From the NCBI GenBank assembly GCA_903885195.1, contig CAISHQ010000172.1, positions 1 through 32,797 of the forward strand: a DNA stretch of 32,797 bases, given 5' to 3'. The stretch's first letter is position 1, and the number at the start of each line of letters is the position of its first letter. The position numbers and the translations under genes are program-made. Positions 25,349 to 32,797 of the stretch are shown here, piece after piece. The DNA is from an uncultured Pseudomonadota bacterium (GTDB lineage Bacteria > Pseudomonadota > Gammaproteobacteria > Steroidobacterales > Steroidobacteraceae). The notes below the pieces were generated by a model. The model did not search any database and was not told where the DNA came from. It saw nothing but the letters and a program-made list of their open reading frames with translations.

Positions 25349-26563
25349 TTGATTCAGCCGGCCAGTTCCGCCACGAGGGTCACCCTCGTGGCGGCGCTGG
25401 CCCTCTTCATCAGCTACGTCGATCGCGGCAATCTCGCCACAGCCGCCACGCTCATCCAGCAAGAGTTCGCGCTATCGCCTGAACGTCTTGGCCTGTTGCT
25501 GTCAGCGTTCTACTTCACCTACGTCGCCGCAATGATTCCGGCAGGCTGGCTCGCCGAGCGCTACGGCGCGCGGCAAGTGCTGGCCGCCGGGCTCGTGATC
25601 TGGTCGATCGCCACGCTGACGACCGGGTTCGCCGCGTCCTTCGTCGCCCTGCTGCTGCTTCGACTGTTACTGGGTCTCGGCGAGAGCGTCTCCTTCCCCT
25701 GCATGTCGCGCCTACTCGCCGTAGGCGTACCTACGGCGCACTTGTCGGCTGCGAATGGGGTCGTGGCCTTCGGTTATCTGATCGGCCCTGCCGTCGGCAC
25801 GCTCGTCGGTGGTTTGTTGATGGCGGAATACGGCTGGCGGCCCGTATTCCTGCTGTTTGGCGCGCTCTCGCTGCTGTGGCTACTGCCTTGGCGCCACCTC
25901 GTGGTGCACGAGCCTCGCGCCGTAAAGGGCACGGTCGAAGCGGGCCCGCCGTTCCGCCGCCTTCTCGGCGAGCGCGCCGTGTGGGGCACCTCGCTCGGCC
26001 TTTTCTCGATGAACTACTCGTACTACCTGATCCTCGCCTGGCTCCCGGCCTATCTGGTTAGCGCGCGCGGCTTCTCGCTCGCCGCCATGGCGACCGTGGC
26101 CGCAGGTGCCTACCTCATCAACGCGCTGTCGGCTTTGGGTGCGGGCTGGGCCATCGACCGCTGGATCGCACGGGGCCACTCGCCGAGCCTCACCCACAAG
26201 TCGATCATGGCGGCGTACCACCTGTTCGGCATCGTCTGCATGATCGGCATCGTGGCGCTGCCGGTGGAAGGTGCGATCGCCTGCCTGTATTTTTATCAAC
26301 TCATCATCGGCATCGGCTCGCCTGGGACGTATGCGATTCCACAGATCCTTGCGGGCCCAGCCGCGGCGGCGCGTTGGGTAGGAGTGCAGAACATGTGCGG
26401 CAATCTGGCCGGGCTGATCGCCCCGGCGGTGACGGGCTTCATCATCGGAGCAACAGGTGAGTTCGATCGTGCCTTCCTGCTGGCGGCTGCGATCAACGTC
26501 CTGGGGCTGATCGGTTGGGTGGTGATGCTGCCGAAAATCGCGCCGATCGAGTGGCGTCGATGA
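25349..26563 (+). CDS. MFS transporter, ACS-like (second carrier)
   Basis: A 404-residue inner-membrane carrier with about twelve hydrophobic helices. FISYVDRGNLATAATLIQQEF, GLLLSAFYFTYVAAMIPAGWL and LAERYGARQVLAAG are typical of the organic-anion branch of the MFS. The start is a TTG at 25349 thirteen bases after the receptor stop, with AAGG as a weak ribosome site; a GTG at 25388 is a less likely alternative because it removes the residues before the first helix. The gene overlaps the next start (ATGA). Together with the receptor it makes a two-membrane uptake route. It differs in sequence from the carrier at 5334. Confidence 0.87.
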   Translation: MIQPASSATRVTLVAALALFISYVDRGNLATAATLIQQEFALSPERLGLLLSAFYFTYVAAMIPAGWLAERYGARQVLAAGLVIWSIATLTTGFAASFVALLLLRLLLGLGESVSFPCMSRLLAVGVPTAHLSAANGVVAFGYLIGPAVGTLVGGLLMAEYGWRPVFLLFGALSLLWLLPWRHLVVHEPRAVKGTVEAGPPFRRLLGERAVWGTSLGLFSMNYSYYLILAWLPAYLVSARGFSLAAMATVAAGAYLINALSALGAGWAIDRWIARGHSPSLTHKSIMAAYHLFGIVCMIGIVALPVEGAIACLYFYQLIIGIGSPGTYAIPQILAGPAAAARWVGVQNMCGNLAGLIAPAVTGFIIGATGEFDRAFLLAAAINVLGLIGWVVMLPKIAPIEWRR

Positions 26564-27321
26564 CAGGCTCAGCAGCCCACGGTGAACTCCCTCGACTGCG
26601 CGCGGACCTCGCCGCCTGCTACCGCCTGCTCGCCCATTACCGGATGACGGATCTCATCTACACGCATTGCACGCTGCGTGTACCCGGCCCCGAGCGGCGT
26701 TACCTCATCAACCCCTACGGGCTGATGTGGGACGAGATCACGGCCGACGATTTGGTGCTGATCGATGCCGAGGGCACACCGGTCGAGGCCGACGCGGCGC
26801 CGATCAATCTGGCGGGCTTCGTCATCCACGGCGCCATTCACGCCGCACGCGAAGATGCGCACTGCATCATCCACACGCACACGCTCGCAGGGTGTGCCGT
26901 AGCCGCGCAGCGAGACGGTCTGCAGCCTGTCAACCAGATCGCGCTCGAGTTCCACGGTCGCGTGGCGTATCACGACTACGAGGGCATCTCGTACGATCTC
27001 GCCGAACGAGAGCGGCTGGTGCGCAATCTCGACGACAAGCCGGTAATGATCATGCGCAATCACGGCTTGCTGACCGTCGGCACTACGGTGTCGCAGGCGT
27101 TCCAGCGAATGTACTACCTCGAGAAAGCCTGCCAAATCCAGATTGCTGCACAGAGCGCAGGTCAGCCCCTGGTGCTGCCGTCAGAGGACATCTGTCGCAG
27201 AGCGGAGCGGCAATTCAACGCGCCGCCTGCAACCGACGCGGCCCATCTGGTCAGCGACCCGAACGCCGCCGATCTCGTGTGGCCCGCACTGCTGCGGCTG
27301 CTGGAGCGTCAGCGCCACTGA
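26560..27321 (+). CDS. Class II aldolase/adducin-family protein
   Basis: A 253-residue protein started by the ATG at 26560, which overlaps the upstream stop. Zinc ligands are visible as His105 and His107 (IIHTHT) and His168 (RNHGLLTVG). The catalytic glutamate found in fuculose-phosphate-type aldolases (EWRFH) is replaced: the aligned text is LAGFVIH. This is the adducin-like branch, whose members often act as decarboxylases, lyases or remain unassigned, so aldol cleavage should not be assumed. Translational coupling to the MFS gene links it to the transported compound. Confidence 0.85.
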   Translation: MTGSAAHGELPRLRADLAACYRLLAHYRMTDLIYTHCTLRVPGPERRYLINPYGLMWDEITADDLVLIDAEGTPVEADAAPINLAGFVIHGAIHAAREDAHCIIHTHTLAGCAVAAQRDGLQPVNQIALEFHGRVAYHDYEGISYDLAERERLVRNLDDKPVMIMRNHGLLTVGTTVSQAFQRMYYLEKACQIQIAAQSAGQPLVLPSEDICRRAERQFNAPPATDAAHLVSDPNAADLVWPALLRLLERQRH

Positions 27322-27323
27322 GG

Positions 27324-27329
27324 TAGAAT
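27324..27329 (+). promoter_or_regulatory. Possible -10 element before the aldehyde dehydrogenase gene
   Basis: TAGAAT (five of six consensus bases) directly follows the aldolase-family stop and lies 29 bases before the GTG at 27359. The upstream spacing offers only a weak -35 (CTGGAG at 27301). Confidence 0.3.
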
Positions 27330-27358
27330 CGCGCTGGGGTCACTACGAGACATACAGC

Positions 27359-28861
27359 GTGAAAACTATCGGGCATTTCATCGGCGGTGCATCGAGCACT
27401 GCTTCGGGCGGACGTACATCACCCGTTTACAACCCAGCAACCGGCGAGCACACGGCCAACGTCGCGCTGGCCGACCAGGCGACCGTTGATGCCGCCGTCG
27501 CTGCGGCCCGCGCTGCCTTTCCCGGCTGGGCCGCGACGAGCCCCCTGCGTCGCTCACGACTCATGAATAAGCTGCGCGAGTTGCTGGAAGCGCACGCCGA
27601 CGAACTGGCTGCGCTGATCAGCTCCGAGCACGGCAAGGTGGTCTCCGATGCGCGCGGTGAAGTGACCCGCGGGCTCGAGGTTGTCGAGTTCGCCTGCGGC
27701 GCGCCACAACTGCTGAAGGGTGAGATCACCGACAACATCGGCCCCGGCATCGATAGCCACGCGCTGCGGCAGCCGCTCGGTGTCGTCGCCGGTGTCACGC
27801 CGTTCAACGTCCCCGCCATGGTGCCGATGTGGATGTTTCCGGTCGCACTCGTCTGCGGCAACACCTTCATCCTCAAGCCCTCCGAGCGCGACCCGTCCGC
27901 CTCGTTGCTGCTCGCCCGACTCGTCAGCGAAGCGGGCTTTCCGCCGGGCGTATTCAACGTCGTGCAAGGCGACAAGGACGCGGTCGATGCGCTGCTGCAT
28001 CACCCCGGTGTCGATGCGCTGAGTTTCGTTGGCTCTACGCCGATCGCGCGGCACATCTACGCCACGGGCGCGGCGCAGGGCAAAAGAGTGCAGGCGCTCG
28101 GGGGCGCCAAGAATCACATGGTGGTGATGCCGGACGCCGATCTAGATGTCGTGACCGATGCGCTCATGGGCGCTGCCTTCGGCTCGGCGGGCGAGCGCTG
28201 CATGGCCATCTCCGTCGCGGTCCCGGTGGGCGCTGCAACGGCAGAGGGACTACGCCAACGCCTGGTGGCCCGCCTTGCCGCACTGAAAATAGGCCCGGGG
28301 ACGGATGCCGCTGCCGAAATGGGTCCGCTCGTCACCCGCGCTCACCTCGATCGGGTTCGCGGTTACATCGATCGTGGCGTGGCCGAAGGCGCGGAACTCG
28401 TGGTCGATGGACGCGGCTTCGTCATGAACCGCAGCGGCTTCGAGAACGGGTTCTACATCGGCGCAACGCTCTTCGACCACGTGCAGTCGCAGATGGCTAT
28501 CTACCGCGAAGAAATCTTTGGACCAGTGCTCTGCATCGCCCGCGTCAACGATTACGCAGGCGCCGTCGATCTGATCAATCGGCACGAATTCGGCAACGGG
28601 ACCTCGATCTTCACGCAGGACGGCGGCATCGCACGGGACTTCGCGCACCGCATCCAGATCGGCATGGTCGGCATCAACGTGCCGATTCCCGTACCCATGG
28701 CCTTTCACAGTTTTGGCGGTTGGAAGTCGTCGCTGTTTGGCGACCATCACGTGCATGGACCCGAGGGCGTGCGCTTCTACACGCGCCTCAAGACGATCAC
28801 CTCACGCTGGCCGGGCGAAGGGCGCGAAGGCACGAGCTTCGCCATGCCGACCATCAAGTAG
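27359..28861 (+). CDS. mmsA: CoA-acylating methylmalonate-semialdehyde dehydrogenase-like protein
   Basis: A 500-residue aldehyde dehydrogenase, the normal length for MmsA/IolA. The GTG at 27359 is chosen because IGHFIGGA matches the usual N-terminus; the frame upstream lies in the previous gene. Text of the family includes [65 protein letters not shown], the nucleophile Cys281 in [16 protein letters not shown] and [14 protein letters not shown]. It oxidises methylmalonate or malonate semialdehyde to propionyl- or acetyl-CoA with CO2 loss, in valine, inositol or beta-alanine breakdown. Here the aldehyde may come from the neighbouring decarboxylase or from the beta-hydroxyacid dehydrogenase at 10937; both links are inference. 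It converges with the next gene with only three bases between stops. Confidence 0.92.
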   Translation: MKTIGHFIGGASSTASGGRTSPVYNPATGEHTANVALADQATVDAAVAAARAAFPGWAATSPLRRSRLMNKLRELLEAHADELAALISSEHGKVVSDARGEVTRGLEVVEFACGAPQLLKGEITDNIGPGIDSHALRQPLGVVAGVTPFNVPAMVPMWMFPVALVCGNTFILKPSERDPSASLLLARLVSEAGFPPGVFNVVQGDKDAVDALLHHPGVDALSFVGSTPIARHIYATGAAQGKRVQALGGAKNHMVVMPDADLDVVTDALMGAAFGSAGERCMAISVAVPVGAATAEGLRQRLVARLAALKIGPGTDAAAEMGPLVTRAHLDRVRGYIDRGVAEGAELVVDGRGFVMNRSGFENGFYIGATLFDHVQSQMAIYREEIFGPVLCIARVNDYAGAVDLINRHEFGNGTSIFTQDGGIARDFAHRIQIGMVGINVPIPVPMAFHSFGGWKSSLFGDHHVHGPEGVRFYTRLKTITSRWPGEGREGTSFAMPTIK

Positions 28862-28864
28862 CGC

Positions 28865-30469
28865 TCAGTCCTGCGGAAACTGCGCCGCATCCACCTCGAT
28901 CACCGTCGGGCCGGGGTGGTGCTGCGCAGCGCGCAGCGCTGCGGTCAATTGCGCCGCATCGCCCACCCGCTCGCCTCGTGCACCCCACGCCTGCGCGAGT
29001 GCGACGAAATCGGGGTTGTGTCCCACCACGCCGATCGGCGCGATGCCCGAAGCGATCATGTCATCGCGGATCTGACCGAGAGCTGAATTGTTCCAGACGA
29101 TGATCGGCAAACTGCGGCCGAGTTCCACTGCCGTGCCGAGCTCCTGCACCGTGAACTGCACGCCGTAGTCACCAGCGAGTGCCACGACGGCACGATCGGC
29201 GTACGCCACGCGCGCACCGATTGCCGCAGGCAAGGCGTAGCCCAGCGTCCCGTAGCCCGAGGGGTGGTGCCACAGACGTGGCTGGTCACAGGCGAACGCG
29301 TAGTTGCCGAGGTAGGCGATCTGCGTCATGTCGGAAAACACGAGCGCATCGGCCGGCAAGGCCGCGCGGATGGCGTTCAGCACGTTGCGCAAGCGCCGAG
29401 TCGGCGCATCAGCCGCCACATCGATGGTGGCGCGCGTGAGCGCCGCGCTGCCAGAGCTGCTGCGCCAACCCTGCCGCGGCGCACACCGCTGCGCGAGACT
29501 CGCAAGCACCACACCCGCATCAGCACACAAGGTGACTGCTGCCGGATGTCGTTCGTCGGGCCGCGGATCAAGGTCGATCCGGATCATCTGGCCACCGAAC
29601 GTGAGTCGATCGCCCGTATAGATGTCGGTCTCGGACAATCCCGTGCCCACGGCGAGCACGACATCGGCCTCGGCGATTCGCTGTTGTGTCGGTGCATACG
29701 GCAACGAGCAGCCGAGGTTGGCCGGGTGCGATTCGGGCAGCAATCCTTTGCCGGCCGCCGTCGTCACGAGGTAAGCATCGGTCGCCTCGACGAGTGCGCG
29801 CAGTGCCGCAGCAGCCTCGCGCGCACCACCGCCAGCGATGACGAGAGGTCGCTGCGCGGCATTCAGCAGCACCACGGCCTGCTCGAGCTGTTGCGTCGAT
29901 GCGATCGCTCGTGAGGGCAACGACGCCGTTTCAACGGGTAAATCGGTCGACTCCGCCAAAACGTCGAGGGGCACACCCAGATAGGCCGGACGCGTGCGCC
30001 CAGCGCGATATTCAGCGAATACGCGATGCAGGAAGTCGCGCGCTTCCGTGGCACTGCCTGCTGTCGCGGTAAGGTCGAGGCCTGCGGCCATGATGGCCTG
30101 CTGATCATGCAGCTCGTGCAACATCCCCCAGGAGCGGCCGAGTGATCGGCGCACCGGAGTGCTCGCGATCACAATCAAAGGCACCGAATCCGAAACCGCT
30201 TGCAAGGCAGCCGTCAGCACGTTGCTCACGCCGGGGCCGGAAATAACAAACGCTGCGGCAGGCCTGCCGGTGCTGCGCGCATAACCGTCCGCCGCAAAAC
30301 CCGCGCCCTGTTCGTGACGCACCAGCACGTGTCGCAGCTGGCGATGACGGTCCAGTCCGCGATACAGCTCGAGGTTGTGCACCCCGGGAATGCCGAAGAT
30401 GGTGTCGATGCCATGCGCTGCGAGCAACTCGGTCAGATAGCAGCCCAACGGTCTTGCTGATACGCTCAT
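28865..30469 (-). CDS. aruI: Thiamine-diphosphate 2-oxoacid decarboxylase, AruI-like (5-guanidino-2-oxopentanoate decarboxylase)
   Basis: A 534-residue three-domain ThDP enzyme. The N-terminal pyrimidine-binding domain has TIFGIPGVHNLELYRGL and the proton-relay Glu53 in RHEQGAGFAADGYAR. A central Rossmann-like domain follows. The C-terminal diphosphate domain has the Mg/ThDP motif GDYG...WNN. The text IFGIPGVHNLELYRGL and HEQGAGF closely recall AruI of the Pseudomonas arginine transaminase pathway, which converts 2-ketoarginine to 4-guanidinobutyraldehyde. The divergent neighbour resembles AruH, the arginine-pyruvate transaminase, supporting the assignment. An acetolactate-synthase-like activity on another 2-oxoacid is the alternative. 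Its ATG is four bases from the opposite start and has no ribosome site. Confidence 0.82.
   Translation of the reverse strand: MSVSARPLGCYLTELLAAHGIDTIFGIPGVHNLELYRGLDRHRQLRHVLVRHEQGAGFAADGYARSTGRPAAAFVISGPGVSNVLTAALQAVSDSVPLIVIASTPVRRSLGRSWGMLHELHDQQAIMAAGLDLTATAGSATEARDFLHRVFAEYRAGRTRPAYLGVPLDVLAESTDLPVETASLPSRAIASTQQLEQAVVLLNAAQRPLVIAGGGAREAAAALRALVEATDAYLVTTAAGKGLLPESHPANLGCSLPYAPTQQRIAEADVVLAVGTGLSETDIYTGDRLTFGGQMIRIDLDPRPDERHPAAVTLCADAGVVLASLAQRCAPRQGWRSSSGSAALTRATIDVAADAPTRRLRNVLNAIRAALPADALVFSDMTQIAYLGNYAFACDQPRLWHHPSGYGTLGYALPAAIGARVAYADRAVVALAGDYGVQFTVQELGTAVELGRSLPIIVWNNSALGQIRDDMIASGIAPIGVVGHNPDFVALAQAWGARGERVGDAAQLTAALRAAQHHPGPTVIEVDAAQFPQD
30458..30466 (+). promoter_or_regulatory. 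Possible extended -10 for the aminotransferase gene, inside the start of the decarboxylase gene
   Basis: TGATACGCT has the TGN extension before TACGCT and ends seven bases before the GTG at 30474. If real, the transcript begins at or next to the start codon, and the promoter lies in the opposite gene's first codons. Confidence 0.25.
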
Positions 30470-30473
30470 AGCG

Positions 30474-31655
30474 GTGAAATTCTCGAGCTTGGTTCAACGA
30501 ATTGGCGGCGACGGCGCGGACGCCTGGCTCATCCACTACGCCGCACTCGCCGCGCGCGAGCGCGGCGAAGACGCCATCATCTTAAGCGTTGGCGACCCCG
30601 ATTTGGCCACCCCGGAAGCCGTGGTCGCCCGAGCCGTGGAGGCGCTGCACGCCGGCGACACGCACTACACGCCGGTTCGCGGTCGGATGGCGCTGCGCAC
30701 GGCGATCGCGGAGCAGCATTACCGGCGCTGCGGTCAACTCGTGAACCCAGAGCAGGTCGTTGTCCTGAGCGGCGCCCAAAATGCGCTGATGGTTGCCTTG
30801 TTGTGCCTGTCGGAAACGGGTGACGAGGTTCTCTCGCTCGATCCCATGTATCCGACCTACCCCGCGACGCTCGAAGCCTCGGGCGCCCGAGTCATCCGTG
30901 TACCGCTGAACCCGCAAAACGGCTTTCGCTTCGATCTCGATGCCATGCGCCGAGCCATCACGCCACGCTCGCGCGTATTGACGTTCGCCACGCCGGGCAA
31001 CCCGACGGGCCTGATCCTGAGCGAAGAGGACCTTGCGGGAATCGCCGACGTCGCGCGCGAACATGACCTTTGGATCGTCGCTGACGAAGTCTATGCGGGG
31101 CTTGCACCGGGGGGCTCAGTGCCGAGCCTTGCGCGCGAGTTACCCGAGCGGGTGGTGACGATCGGCAGCCTATCGAAGACGCATGCCATGTGCGGATGGC
31201 GCCTCGGCTGGATGGTTGGCCCGCGCGAACTCATCGACCACACCGAAAATCTCGTGCTGTGTATGTTGTATGGTTTGCCGGGCTTCATTCAGGAAGCGGC
31301 GGTGACGGCACTCGGCATCGCAGGCGAGGCAGAGCAACGCGCGCGCGAATACTGTGATCGACGCGCGGCACTGATGCTCGAGCACATGCAGGGTATCCCC
31401 GGTATTTCTGCGCTGGTTCCTCAGGCCGGCATGTTCATGTTGCTCGATGTGCGAGGCACTGGACTGCAGGGTCGCTCGTTCGCCGAGGGCTTGTTTCAGG
31501 AACAGCGGGTTTCAGTTATTCCCGGCGATGCTTTCGGTACGCAAACGCTCGGCTTCGTGCGCGTGGGTTTCGCGACCGAAGAGGCCTTGATCGTTGAAGC
31601 CTGCCGACGGATGCGTCTCTACTGCGAGGCGCTCGCCGCCAAGCGCGAGCGATAG
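30474..31655 (+). CDS. aruH: PLP aminotransferase, AruH-like (arginine-pyruvate transaminase)
   Basis: A 393-residue fold-type I aminotransferase from a GTG at 30474. Conserved points are LSVGDPDLATPE, THYTPVRGRMALR, the PLP-region GNPTG (Asn176), Asp204 and Tyr207 in ADEVYAGL, and the Schiff-base Lys235 in GSLSKTHAMCGWRLGWMVGP. The opening FSSLVQRIGGDGADAWLIHY and the segment ENLVLCMLYGLPGFIQEAA closely recall AruH, which transaminates L-arginine with pyruvate. Beside the AruI-like decarboxylase, this makes a two-step amino acid to aldehyde route. The true amino donor could be a methylated or other basic amino acid. Its last 37 bases overlap the convergent esterase gene. Confidence 0.85.
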   Translation: MKFSSLVQRIGGDGADAWLIHYAALAARERGEDAIILSVGDPDLATPEAVVARAVEALHAGDTHYTPVRGRMALRTAIAEQHYRRCGQLVNPEQVVVLSGAQNALMVALLCLSETGDEVLSLDPMYPTYPATLEASGARVIRVPLNPQNGFRFDLDAMRRAITPRSRVLTFATPGNPTGLILSEEDLAGIADVAREHDLWIVADEVYAGLAPGGSVPSLARELPERVVTIGSLSKTHAMCGWRLGWMVGPRELIDHTENLVLCMLYGLPGFIQEAAVTALGIAGEAEQRAREYCDRRAALMLEHMQGIPGISALVPQAGMFMLLDVRGTGLQGRSFAEGLFQEQRVSVIPGDAFGTQTLGFVRVGFATEEALIVEACRRMRLYCEALAAKRER

Positions 31656-32797
31656 ATCTCGCAGAGCCTCGGCTCGGGCGTATCGATGACGCTTGGCCTT
31701 GTCGACCACTCCAGCACGTTGGTTGGGCCGGTCGATCGGAACTGGGGCCAGTGCGGGAGACCCTCGCCCTCGGGCGAGCCGGTTGCGGCAAAGTTCACCC
31801 AAGTGCGCATCATCGTTCGCGACAGTTGCCAATCGATGTCCGATGTCGGCAGCCACGCATCGTGCGTGCCCAACACGTAAGGCAACTCGGCGCCGTGATA
31901 CGCGCCCAGCTGCGCCGCAGTGGCACCATCGCGAACTCGCGAAAACCAGTACATCCAAGTCGGAATCCGCTCTCTTGCGGTGGCGCTCGCCAGCAGTTGT
32001 GCGGGGCACAGCATCGACTCGGCCGTCTGCAGTCGATCGATGGCGTTCGCGACGTGCGAGTCCTTGCTCAACTCGAAGCGAACCTCCGGGGAATTCAACA
32101 CTTCTGCCGAGGCCAGCGTCCGCTCGAAGGCCTCGTTCGCTGCCTGCGGCGCGACGGGCGCGTAGTACTCGTTGGAGTTAGTACCGATCAGCAAGCTGCC
32201 GAGAGGCACATTGCCTTGCGCCAACTGTCGCTCGATCGATTGTATGACCAGCACGCCGTCTTGCACGGGCGCATGGTAGTGGTCGCGGAACACCTCCTCC
32301 GCAATCTGCAACAGACGCCGCGCATCGAGCGCACGCAGCGCAGCCAGATCGGGCGGCGCGGCGGCATCGACCGCCGCAGCGAGTTGCAGGCCCCGTGCGC
32401 GCTCGGCGGAGAGTGAACGCAAGCCGGGCCAAGCGAAGTCGCCGCCGCTTTGCACGATGGCGCGATGCAGCAGCCCACGCGCTTGAGGAGCAACCATGAG
32501 CATTGCGATATTGCCCGCACCTGCGGACTCGCCAAACACGGTCACGCGCTGCGGATCCCCGCCGAAGCGCGCAATGTTGCGCTGGATCCAGCGCAACGCC
32601 GCGAGTTGATCCCACAGACCGAAATTCGCCGCCACCGGCTGTGTCACGAGATCCGGATGGGAGAAGAAACCGAACACGCCGAGGCGATACGCGATGCTGA
32701 CCACCACGGCGCCCTCGGCCGCAAGCCGATGCCCGTGATAGTTGGGTTCGAATGACCAGCCACTGCGATTGCTGCCACCGTGGACGAACACCATGAC
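31619..32797 (-). CDS. Type B carboxylesterase, 5' end cut by window edge
   Basis: 392 codons are visible, running in from the right edge; the first roughly 100 residues of a normal type B carboxylesterase are missing. The oxyanion-hole text VMVFVHGGSN, then VSIAYRLGVFGFF, the nucleophile elbow VFGESAGAGN, FGGDPQRVTVF, and the C-terminal YHGAELPYVLGT with the likely catalytic His are all present. It hydrolyses carboxylic esters; signal sequence and location cannot be judged from the fragment. The 3' end overlaps the aminotransferase end by 37 bases. The apparent ATG at 32792-32794 is internal. Confidence 0.88.
   Translation of the reverse strand, partial: VMVFVHGGSNRSGWSFEPNYHGHRLAAEGAVVVSIAYRLGVFGFFSHPDLVTQPVAANFGLWDQLAALRWIQRNIARFGGDPQRVTVFGESAGAGNIAMLMVAPQARGLLHRAIVQSGGDFAWPGLRSLSAERARGLQLAAAVDAAAPPDLAALRALDARRLLQIAEEVFRDHYHAPVQDGVLVIQSIERQLAQGNVPLGSLLIGTNSNEYYAPVAPQAANEAFERTLASAEVLNSPEVRFELSKDSHVANAIDRLQTAESMLCPAQLLASATARERIPTWMYWFSRVRDGATAAQLGAYHGAELPYVLGTHDAWLPTSDIDWQLSRTMMRTWVNFAATGSPEGEGLPHWPQFRSTGPTNVLEWSTRPSVIDTPEPRLCEIYRSRLAASASQ

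Noticed and set aside
26560-27321. Calling this gene fuculose- or ribulose-phosphate aldolase/epimerase
   Set aside because: The catalytic glutamate region is not conserved, and overall text fits the less-defined adducin-like branch.
27829-29103. Plus-strand open frame of 424 codons across the end of the aldehyde dehydrogenase gene
   Set aside because: It is out of frame with a strongly conserved dehydrogenase and is Arg-rich with no motif; it also spans two convergent real genes.

Overview
The window is a gene-dense, GC-rich stretch of a Gram-negative, probably proteobacterial chromosome. Signs of this are a TonB-dependent outer-membrane receptor, a lipoprotein with a lipobox, and codon use so GC-rich that long antisense ORFs appear opposite many genes. 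The receptor N-terminus (EEIVVTAQKR..ENLQDVP) and the TPR-sulfotransferase beside it are typical of Gammaproteobacteria, and also occur in sphingomonad-type Alphaproteobacteria. Aerobic life is suggested by CobS/CobT (oxygen-dependent cobalamin route), a di-iron fatty acid hydroxylase and an FAD amine dehydrogenase. No rRNA, tRNA, CRISPR array, insertion sequence or phage gene was seen, and no gap between genes exceeds about 115 bases.

Left part (1-10984). A partial MttB-family methyltransferase gene runs off the left edge on the minus strand. It diverges from a plus-strand series: cobS, a lytic-transglycosylase-like lipoprotein, a secreted endonuclease/exonuclease/phosphatase-fold protein, an MFS transporter, a second MttB-family protein, a sterol desaturase/fatty acid hydroxylase-family protein and cobT. 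The two small subunits of the aerobic cobaltochelatase therefore bracket a corrinoid-methyltransferase homologue.

Middle (10937-13883). A minus-strand pair encodes an enolase-superfamily acid-sugar-dehydratase-like protein and a beta-hydroxyacid dehydrogenase. It diverges from a plus-strand SDR dehydrogenase.

Core (13948-20910). A third MttB-family gene is followed by a dimethylglycine/sarcosine dehydrogenase-like FAD-GcvT fusion, a homocysteine S-methyltransferase-like protein with one altered zinc ligand, a GFA (formaldehyde-activating-like) zinc protein and a fourth MttB-family gene. Together these look like stepwise demethylation of a quaternary or tertiary N-methyl compound, with one-carbon transfer and formaldehyde handling. 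None of the MttB homologues has an in-frame amber codon, so all are non-pyrrolysine members. No corrinoid protein, corrinoid reactivase or CobN is in the window.

Right part (20940-32797). A TPR-sulfotransferase, TonB receptor, second MFS carrier, adducin-like class II aldolase protein and CoA-acylating aldehyde dehydrogenase follow on the plus strand. Then comes a divergent pair resembling the arginine transaminase pathway enzymes AruI and AruH, whose start codons are only four bases apart. A carboxylesterase cut by the right edge ends the window. Overall I read this as a catabolic island for importing an N-methylated compound, demethylating it, and feeding its carbon skeleton through transamination, decarboxylation and aldehyde oxidation. 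The substrate cannot be read from sequence alone.
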